NCBI RefSeq assembly: GCF_002846495.1
Contig: NZ_PJNE01000001.1
Coordinates: 3,286,001-3,350,000, forward strand
Direction of reading: 5' to 3'
Length of the DNA: 64,000 bases
Source: Phycicoccus duodecadis
GTDB lineage: Bacteria; Actinomycetota; Actinomycetes; Actinomycetales; Dermatophilaceae
The position numbers and the translations under genes were made by a program. Shown in pieces: positions 58,131 through 64,000 of the stretch. The notes beneath the pieces were generated by a model. It had not been told where the DNA came from. It searched no databases and saw only the letters and a program-made list of their open reading frames with translations. Within the stretch, counting starts at the first letter, position 1. Every line of letters starts with the position of its first letter.

Positions 58131-58544
58131 ATGAGCTACGCAGGTGACGTCACTCCGGAGGAGGCGTTCGCGGCGGCCACCGGCCCCGACGACGCCCTGC
58201 TCGTCGATGTGCGTACGCAGGCCGAGTGGACCTACGTCGGCGTGCCCGACCTGGCCGGCGCCGGCCGCGAGGTGGCGTTCGTCGAGTGGTCGCGCTACCC
58301 GGACGGTGCCCTCAACGGCGCCTTCGTCGACGAGGTACGCGCCGCCGGACTCGAGGCCGGTCGGCCCGTGTACCTGCTGTGCCGCAGCGGAGTCCGGTCC
58401 CGCGCGGCCGCCGAGGCCCTGACGGCCGCGGGCCTCGGCCCGGCCTACAACGTCGTCGACGGGTTCGAGGGGCCGCACGACCCCGAGCAGCACCGCACCG
58501 TCGGCGGGTGGAAGAACTCCGGTCTCCCGTGGCGGCAGGGCTGA
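58131..58544 (+). CDS. Single-domain rhodanese
   Basis: 137 residues. LLVDVRTQAEWTYVGVPDLAGA and the active-site loop LLCRSGVRSRAAA with the persulfide cysteine; it ends with a typical VGGWKNSGLPWRQG. It stands seven bases before metZ, so the two are likely one transcript; rhodanese-like proteins often accompany metZ in actinobacteria and could supply or remove sulfane sulfur. TACCCT is six bases before the ATG. Confidence 0.88.
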   Translation: MSYAGDVTPEEAFAAATGPDDALLVDVRTQAEWTYVGVPDLAGAGREVAFVEWSRYPDGALNGAFVDEVRAAGLEAGRPVYLLCRSGVRSRAAAEALTAAGLGPAYNVVDGFEGPHDPEQHRTVGGWKNSGLPWRQG

Positions 58545-58551
58545 GGTCGCC

Positions 58552-59778
58552 GTGCCCCTGCCCGACGACGCCCGCGCGCGCACCCTCGCCGTCCGGGGTG
58601 GCCTGAGCCGCAGCGGTTTCGACGAGACCGCCGAGGCGCTGTACCTCACCTCGGGGTTCGTCTACGAGTCCGCCGCCCAGGCCGAGTCCGCCTTCAAGGA
58701 CGAGGTCGACCACTACATCTACAGCCGCTACGGCAACCCCACGGTGTCGATGTTCGAGGACCGGCTGAGCCTGCTCGAGGGTGCCGAGGCCTGCTTCGCC
58801 ACCGCGTCCGGGATGTCGGCCGTCTTCACCGCGATGGCCGCGCTGTGCGGTGCCGGTGACCGGGTCGTGGCCTCACGGGCCCTCTTCGGCTCGTGCTTCG
58901 TCATCCTCGACGAGATCCTGCCGCGCTGGGGGGTGGAGACCGTGTTCGTCGACGGCACCGACCTCGACCAGTGGCGCGGGGCGCTGGCGACGCCGACCAC
59001 GGCGGTGTTCTTCGAGACCCCCAGCAACCCGATGCAGGAGCTCGTCGACATCGCCGCCGTCGCCGAGCTGGCCCACGCCGCCGGCGCCCGGGTGGTCGTC
59101 GACAACGTGTTCGGCACGCCGGTCTTCAGTCACCCGCTGGCCCACGGTGCCGACATCGTCGTGTACTCGGCGACCAAGCACATCGACGGCCAGGGCCGCG
59201 TCCTCGGCGGGGCCGTCCTGGGCCCGGCCGACTTCGTGCGCGGTCCGGTCAAGAACCTGATGCGGCACACCGGGCCGTCGATGTCGGCGTTCAACGCGTG
59301 GGTGCTGACCAAGGGCCTCGAGACCCTCGACCTGCGGGTGCGGGCCATGGCCGGCAGCGCGCTCAGCCTGGCGACCACCCTCGAACGTTGGCAGGGCGAG
59401 GGGCGCGGGCTCCGCCGCGTCGTGTACCCGCACCTCGCGAGCCACCCCCAGCACGAGCTCGCGCTGCGCCAGCTCCAGGGCGGCGCCGGCACCGTGCTCA
59501 CCCTCGAGGTCGAGGGCGGCAAGGACGCGGCCTTCGCGATGCTCGACGCCTTCCGGATCGTCGACATCTCGAACAACCTCGGCGACGCGAAGTCGATGAC
59601 CACCCACCCCGCCACCACCACGCACCGCCGGCTCTCGCCCGAGGCGCGCGCCGAGGTGGGTATCACCGACGGCACCGTGCGCATCTCCGTCGGTCTCGAG
59701 GACGTCGACGACCTCACCGCCGACCTCGACCGGGCCCTGGCCGCCGCCGAGGCCACCCTGGACACCGGCCGCCGCTGA
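58552..59778 (+). CDS. metZ: O-succinylhomoserine sulfhydrylase (MetZ)
   Basis: 408 residues, PLP enzyme of the Cys/Met metabolism family. Direct sulfhydrylation of O-succinylhomoserine to homocysteine. The PLP lysine is in YSATKHIDGQGR; YSRYGNPTVSMFEDRL and LMRHTGPSMSAFNAW are characteristic. The HIDGQGR form separates MetZ from MetB and MetY. The GTG start is coupled to the rhodanese upstream. Confidence 0.93.
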   Translation: MPLPDDARARTLAVRGGLSRSGFDETAEALYLTSGFVYESAAQAESAFKDEVDHYIYSRYGNPTVSMFEDRLSLLEGAEACFATASGMSAVFTAMAALCGAGDRVVASRALFGSCFVILDEILPRWGVETVFVDGTDLDQWRGALATPTTAVFFETPSNPMQELVDIAAVAELAHAAGARVVVDNVFGTPVFSHPLAHGADIVVYSATKHIDGQGRVLGGAVLGPADFVRGPVKNLMRHTGPSMSAFNAWVLTKGLETLDLRVRAMAGSALSLATTLERWQGEGRGLRRVVYPHLASHPQHELALRQLQGGAGTVLTLEVEGGKDAAFAMLDAFRIVDISNNLGDAKSMTTHPATTTHRRLSPEARAEVGITDGTVRISVGLEDVDDLTADLDRALAAAEATLDTGRR

Positions 59779-59827
59779 CCTCCGGGGGTGGCGGAGCACG
59801 CCTCCCCCGACTGTTAGCGTCGCGACC

Positions 59828-60295
59828 ATGCCCTCCCGCGACGTCGTCTCCGTCCAGCGCCTCATCCCGGCGCCTCCCGAGCCCATCTTCGACCTGCTCG
59901 TCGACCCGGCCGGCCACGCCCGCATCGACGGGGGCGGCTCGGTGCAGGGCGCCCGCAGCGGCGGGCGGCGCCTCGGCCTCGGCGACCGCTTCGGGATGGA
60001 CATGAAGATCGGGCTGCCCTACCGCACGAGCAACACCGTGGTCGAGCTCGAGGAGAACCGGCGCATCGCCTGGCAGACCCTGGCCGAGGGGCCGGCCTCG
60101 CCGTTCCTGGGCGGTCGCATCTGGCGCTACGTGCTCGAGCCCGTCGAGGGCGGCACCCTGGTGACCGAGAGCTGGGACATCACGAAGGAGGCCGCGCCGA
60201 GCAAGCTGTTCGTGCGCCGGATGGAGCCGATGACGCGCCGGAACATGGCCGCCACCCTCGAGCGCATCGACGAGATCGTCACCGCCGCGGCGTGA
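59828..60295 (+). CDS. SRPBCC/polyketide-cyclase-like protein
   Basis: 155 residues, START-like fold with a hydrophobic pocket. Pattern: SVQRLIPAPPEPIFDLLVDPAGHARIDG at the start, an ENRRIAWQT strand, and the terminal helix MTRRNMAATLERIDEIV. Probably binds a hydrophobic ligand. TAGCGT is seven bases before the ATG. Its last 17 bases overlap the end of the convergent DUF2236 gene. Confidence 0.84.
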   Translation: MPSRDVVSVQRLIPAPPEPIFDLLVDPAGHARIDGGGSVQGARSGGRRLGLGDRFGMDMKIGLPYRTSNTVVELEENRRIAWQTLAEGPASPFLGGRIWRYVLEPVEGGTLVTESWDITKEAAPSKLFVRRMEPMTRRNMAATLERIDEIVTAAA

Positions 60296-61166
60296 CCCGC
60301 CGCTCCTCGGCGACACCGGCCATGGCCCAGCGCACCGTACGCGTGCCGACCAGGCCCAGCAGCCCCGCCGCGCCCGCTACGGGGTCCGGCACCGGCAGCC
60401 GCAGCTCACGGCGCACCCATCCCGGCAGGATCGCGACGCCACCCGAGGCGATCAGCGCGTAGCCGGGGCGCGCCGTCCACGGCAGTGGAGGGTCGAGCAG
60501 CAGGAAGCTCGCCGCGTCCTGGGCCGCGCTGGTGGCGCGCAGCACCGGCCGGTACCCGTCGAGGGCGGCCAGCAGGCCGGCCACGTCGGTGGGCACGTCC
60601 GTGGCCCCGAGCAGCCGCGCGACCCGGGCCGCCTGCTCGACGTACAGGTCGGACTCGGCGGCCGTCAGCGGGTCGGCCGCGTAGCGCTGGTAGGCGGTGA
60701 GGAAGCTCCAGGCCTCGGCGACGTGCACCCAGCGCAGCAGGTCGGGGTCGGACGCGCGGTAGGCCACGCCGTCGTCGTCCTTGCCGCGGACCCGCTCGTG
60801 GATGCCGCGCACCCGCGCGATCGCGGCCTCGGCGTCCTCGACGGTGCCGAAGGTGGTCGTGGCCAGGAAGCCCGAGGTGCGCTGCAGGCGGCCCCAGGGG
60901 TCGCCGCGGTAGCCGCTGTGCCCGGCCACGCCGGCCATGGCCGACGGGTGCAGCGACTGCAGGAGCAGCGCGGCCACCCCGCCCGGGAACATCGCGGCGT
61001 CGGCGTGCACCCGCCACACGGGGTCCTCGGGGGTGAACCACCGCTCGCCGGCCCGGCCCCAGATGACGGCGGCCCGCTCGCTCGCGTCGTCGCCCGCCAC
61101 CCGTGCTCGCAGGGCGTGCCCGAGGCGCCGCTGCGCCGCCCGGCCGATGCCGTCGATCACCGTCAC
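60279..61166 (-). CDS. DUF2236/oxygenase MpaB-family protein
   Basis: 295 residues. The signature is LLLQSLHPSAMAGVAGHSGYRGDPWGRLQRT (parts: LHPSAMAGVAGHSGY, GDPWGRLQRT), plus WVHVAEAWSFLTAYQRY and a C-terminal WTARPGYALIASGG region. The family includes rubber oxygenase-like heme proteins (Lcp) with the same fold; most members are of unknown function. GTG start. Convergent with the SRPBCC gene. Confidence 0.85.
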   Translation of the reverse strand: MTVIDGIGRAAQRRLGHALRARVAGDDASERAAVIWGRAGERWFTPEDPVWRVHADAAMFPGGVAALLLQSLHPSAMAGVAGHSGYRGDPWGRLQRTSGFLATTTFGTVEDAEAAIARVRGIHERVRGKDDDGVAYRASDPDLLRWVHVAEAWSFLTAYQRYAADPLTAAESDLYVEQAARVARLLGATDVPTDVAGLLAALDGYRPVLRATSAAQDAASFLLLDPPLPWTARPGYALIASGGVAILPGWVRRELRLPVPDPVAGAAGLLGLVGTRTVRWAMAGVAEERRVTPRR

Positions 61167-61255
61167 GTGTGCTCCATCCGTCGGTTCCCCACTGGTGTCC
61201 ACCCGGTGCAACGGCCGGGCGGTCGTTCCCGCTTCCGGCTGTCGAAGGTTGGGGC

Positions 61256-62353
61256 TCAGCGGACGGCGGCCAGGGCCAGGACGGAGGACGTGACGACGAG
61301 GACGGCGCACAGCAGCCCGGCCGGCGCCAGCCAGCGCCACGGCACGACGACGTCGCGGGCCCGGCAGCGCTGGATCCAGAGCAGGGTCGCGAGCGAGGCC
61401 CACGGCGTGACCAGCGGCCCGGCGTTGGTGCCCACGAGCAGGGCGAGCAGGCGGGTGACGGAGCCGCCCGCCACCGGCTCGAGTGCCAGGTAGGCCGGCA
61501 GGTTGTTCGCGACGTTCGAGAGCCCGGCACCGGCGCCGCCCACCGCCAGCAGGGCGCCGGCCGTCTCGCCGCGGGGGAGGGTCGCGGTGACGAGGTCGGA
61601 CAGGCCGTGGCGCTGGAGCACGTCGACCACCACCGACACCGCCACGAAGCCGGCCGCCATCAGCCACGGCACCGCCAGGCCGGCCAGCTGCGCGCGGTCG
61701 CGCCAGGCCGTGACGGCCAGCAGCACCCCGGCGGCGGCGAGGGCGACCAGCCACGGCGGGGCGCCGAGCGCGAACAGCGGCCCGATGACGAGACACACTC
61801 CCGCGGCCAGGCGCAGCAGGACCGGGTCGTGCCCGGCCGGCGGGGCGGCGGCGGTGTAGCGCCCTCGCAGGCTGCGCCGGTGCAGGAGCGCGACGAGGGC
61901 GAGGGTGACGGCGACGGCCACCAGCGCCGGGGCGGCGGCGGCCCGGACGTAGTCGGCGTGTCCCGCACCGTCGCGTTCGAGGGTGTGCAGCGCCAGCAGG
62001 TTGGTGAGGTTCGAGACCGGCAGCAGGAGCGAGCCGGTGTTGGCGATCCAGAGGGTGGTGACCGCCAGCAGCCGCGGGTCCAGGCCCACCTGGGCCGCCA
62101 CGGCGAGCCCGACCGGGGTCAGCAGGACGGCCGTGGTGTCGAGCGAGAGCACGACGGTCGCGACGACGGCCAGCGCCGAGAACAGCACCCACAAGACCCA
62201 GCGGCGCCCGCCGGCCAGCCGCGCCACCCCGTGCCCTGCGACGTCGAAGACGCCGGCCCGCTCCGACAGCTCGGCGGTCACGGTGATGGCGAGGAGGAAC
62301 ACGACGACGGGCAGCAGGCGCTCGGTGAGGGCGACGGCCTCCGCCCCGTTCAC
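61256..62353 (-). CDS. SLC13/ArsB-type permease
   Basis: 365 residues, about ten hydrophobic segments. The ion-transporter superfamily pattern is seen as LSLDTTAVLLTPVGLAVA and, in the second half, GLSNVANNLPAYLALEP, the paired motifs of ArsB/NhaD/YbiR-type carriers. It might export arsenite or act as an ion/dicarboxylate carrier; no ars regulator or reductase is nearby, so I give no symbol. The start overlaps the yaaA stop as GTGA. Confidence 0.8.
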   Translation of the reverse strand: MNGAEAVALTERLLPVVVFLLAITVTAELSERAGVFDVAGHGVARLAGGRRWVLWVLFSALAVVATVVLSLDTTAVLLTPVGLAVAAQVGLDPRLLAVTTLWIANTGSLLLPVSNLTNLLALHTLERDGAGHADYVRAAAAPALVAVAVTLALVALLHRRSLRGRYTAAAPPAGHDPVLLRLAAGVCLVIGPLFALGAPPWLVALAAAGVLLAVTAWRDRAQLAGLAVPWLMAAGFVAVSVVVDVLQRHGLSDLVTATLPRGETAGALLAVGGAGAGLSNVANNLPAYLALEPVAGGSVTRLLALLVGTNAGPLVTPWASLATLLWIQRCRARDVVVPWRWLAPAGLLCAVLVVTSSVLALAAVR

Positions 62354-63096
62354 GGCGCCTGCACGTCGAGGACCCAGGGCGCGGCGCGGCGGGCCGGCTC
62401 GTGCAGCTCGACCTCGAAGGCGCCGGCCAGGGTGTCGGCGACGGCAGGGACCGACCGGGCCGCGACCCCGGAGACGCAGAGCTGCCGGGCGACGAGACCG
62501 CGGGTGTGCTTGGCGTGGTGGCTGGCCCCGGGCACTCGCACCTGCACCCAGCGCGGAGCGACCTCCGGCCCGGGCCGCCAGGCCGCGGCGTAGGCGGCGG
62601 AACGGCAGTCGACGACCACGCCGTTGCCGGCGGCCTCGGTCAGCGGCGCGTCGAGGGCACTGCGCCACAACGGGGCCAGCGCCCCGACGCCCGGGAGGTC
62701 GACGCCCATCGCCAGCCGGTACGCGGTGATGCGGTCGGTGGGGCGCACCGCGCCGTGCAGCGCCGAGACGACCACCAGCCACCGGTTGGCCCGCCGCCGC
62801 GCCGCGGCATCCATCGAGGCCAGGTCGAGGGCGTCGTAGAGGACGCCGGTGTAGACCTGGGCGGCTGGCGTGGCCGGCAGGGACTCCAGGAGGAGGTTGC
62901 GGTCGACCTCGGGCCGCAGCGCCTCGGACACCCCGAGGACCGTCGTCGCCTCACTGCGGGCGCTCACCGCGGCCAGGGCGTCGGCGACCGCGCGACGGGT
63001 GGGGCCGAGGGCGGGGAAGGACCAGGTGTCCGGGTCGGCCGGCCGCCCGCGCGGGCGGTTCCACTTCGACTCCGACGGAGGGAGCAGGATCAGCAC
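62350..63096 (-). CDS. yaaA: Peroxide stress protein YaaA (UPF0246)
   Basis: 248 residues. LILLPPSESKW at the start, VYTGVLYDALDL, VVSALHGAVRPTDRITAYRLAMG and SHHAKHTRGLVARQL near the C-terminus are the family signs. YaaA lowers free iron and limits Fenton damage in E. coli. It starts at a GTG, six bases after TACGCT. It is divergent from the RNB gene. Confidence 0.88.
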   Translation of the reverse strand: MLILLPPSESKWNRPRGRPADPDTWSFPALGPTRRAVADALAAVSARSEATTVLGVSEALRPEVDRNLLLESLPATPAAQVYTGVLYDALDLASMDAAARRRANRWLVVVSALHGAVRPTDRITAYRLAMGVDLPGVGALAPLWRSALDAPLTEAAGNGVVVDCRSAAYAAAWRPGPEVAPRWVQVRVPGASHHAKHTRGLVARQLCVSGVAARSVPAVADTLAGAFEVELHEPARRAAPWVLDVQAP

Positions 63097-63128
63097 CGGC
63101 CCAGCGTACGGAGGTTAGGTTGGGTCTC
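63097..63128. promoter_or_regulatory. Back-to-back leaderless promoters of yaaA and the RNB gene
   Basis: TACGCT (63103-63108 minus) six bases before the yaaA GTG and TAGGTT (63116-63121 plus) seven bases before the RNB ATG. Only 32 bases separate the two starts, so the -35 region of each must lie within the other gene's first codons. Confidence 0.6.
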
Positions 63129-64000
63129 ATGCCGCGTCCCAGGATCGTGCTCCGCCCCGTCGACGTCGACACCGACCGGGGGGTCGAGGGCGCGCTGCGG
63201 GCGCGTTACGCCGCCATCCGCGCCGAGCTCGGGATCGACGGCCCGTACCCGCCCGACGCGCTCGCCGAGGCCGAGGCGGTGGCGGCATCCCCGCCCGACC
63301 CTCCGGGCCGCGACGAGACCGACGTCCCCTACGTGACGATCGACCCGCCCGGTTCGATGGACCTCGACCAGGCGCTGCACATCGAGCGTGATGGCGACGG
63401 CCACCGGGTGCGGTACGCCATCGCCGACGTCCCGTCGTTCGTGGCCCTCGACGGCGCCCTCGACCGGGTCACCCGCGAGCGCGGGCAGACCGTCTACTGC
63501 CCCGACGAGCGGGTGCCGCTGCATCCGCCGGTGCTGTCGGAGGCGGCGGCCAGCCTGCTGCCGGGCGAGGTGCGGCCCGCCTTCGTGTGGGACCTGCGGC
63601 TCGACGGCGCGGGCGTGCTCACGGCCTCCGAAGTGCACCGTGCCCTCGTCCGCAGCACCCAGCGGCTCGACTACGCCGGGGTGCAGCGGGGCGTCGACGA
63701 CGGCTCGGGCGACCCGATGCTGCTCCTGCTCAAGGAGGTGGGGGAGCGTCGCATCGCCCAGGAGAAGGCCCGCGGTGGCGCCAACCTGCCGATGCCCGAG
63801 CAGGAGGTCGCCCAGCGGCCCGACGGCGGCTTCACCCTCGAGTTCCGCCCGCCGGTGCCGGCCGAGGAGTGGAACGCCCAGCTGTCGCTCCTCACCGGGA
63901 TGGCCGCCGCCGCGATGATGCTGGAGGCCGGGGTCGGCATCCTGCGCACCATGCCGGCGCCCACCGAGGATGCCGTGGCGCGCTTCCGTCGGGCCGCTCG
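63129..64000 (+). CDS. RNB-domain ribonuclease, N-terminal part (3' end outside window)
   Basis: 290 codons seen before the window ends. The RNase II/R catalytic start is YVTIDPPGSMDLDQALHIERDG with the metal aspartates, followed by RYAIADVPSFVALD, then VYCPDERVPLHPPVLSE. Before it there are only about 70 residues, with no cold-shock domains, so this is the short actinobacterial RNB protein and not full RNase R. It would degrade RNA from the 3' end. Confidence 0.9.
   Translation, partial: MPRPRIVLRPVDVDTDRGVEGALRARYAAIRAELGIDGPYPPDALAEAEAVAASPPDPPGRDETDVPYVTIDPPGSMDLDQALHIERDGDGHRVRYAIADVPSFVALDGALDRVTRERGQTVYCPDERVPLHPPVLSEAAASLLPGEVRPAFVWDLRLDGAGVLTASEVHRALVRSTQRLDYAGVQRGVDDGSGDPMLLLLKEVGERRIAQEKARGGANLPMPEQEVAQRPDGGFTLEFRPPVPAEEWNAQLSLLTGMAAAAMMLEAGVGILRTMPAPTEDAVARFRRAA

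Overview
This window comes from a high-GC Gram-positive bacterium, almost certainly an actinobacterium of the Intrasporangiaceae/Dermatophilaceae type (inference). The evidence is very high GC in third codon positions, frequent GTG starts, four-base stop/start overlaps, and actinobacterial families such as DUF3145, DUF3052, DUF6703, an RNase H fused to a phosphatase-like domain, a PucR-type FasR in front of fabD-fabH-acpP-fabF, and the homodimeric AceE. About 68 features with real support cover most of the 64 kb. Most of it is chromosomal core, interrupted by one accessory segment at about 26.0-35.3 kb.

Layout. 1-6.3 kb: the recO end, uppS, a zinc-uptake operon znuA-znuC-znuB-zur read leftward behind a double Fur-family box, and glyS. 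6.3-12.8 kb: a divergent HSP90-like ATPase coupled to a 948-residue TPR protein, facing a membrane-anchored protein with a sigma-factor-like N-terminus. 12.8-20.9 kb: sulfurtransferase, reductase, hydrolase, dusB, YdeI-like, dgt, dnaG. 21-25.9 kb: tRNA-Asn, a polar amino acid (glutamate-type) ABC transporter and an FAD oxidoreductase. 26-30.3 kb: an SDR / acetamidase / FMN oxidase / aldo-keto reductase group that looks catabolic. 30.3-35.3 kb: a small island with a hypothetical gene, a complete IS30-family element, a secreted beta-propeller protein, a decayed tyrosine integrase and a CAT-anticodon tRNA; a perfect 20-base direct repeat lies at each side. 35.6-43.1 kb: DUF3145, the type II fatty acid operon with its regulator, and argG. 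43.2-50.1 kb: furA-katG, a thiamine-binding-type protein, aceE, fdhD. 50.2-58 kb: bacterial PH-domain pair, DUF3052, peroxiredoxin, tRNA-Val, nif3-like/zinc-ribbon/RNase H chain, and an HNH endonuclease of the DUF222 type. 58-64 kb: rhodanese-metZ, SRPBCC, DUF2236, a permease, yaaA and the start of an RNB ribonuclease.

How genes work together. Zinc uptake is probably shut off by the Zur encoded at the end of its own operon. FurA probably controls katG and itself. FasR probably activates the fab genes from a palindrome about 75 bases upstream of the probable transcript start. A repeated signal runs through the window: a -10 hexamer of the form nAnnnT lies 6-7 bases before the start codon of at least seventeen genes, which predicts leaderless transcripts and helped to choose several starts. 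The least conventional biology is the HSP90/TPR pair opposite the membrane-tethered sigma-like protein, and the RNase H protein whose phosphatase half has lost its catalytic histidines.
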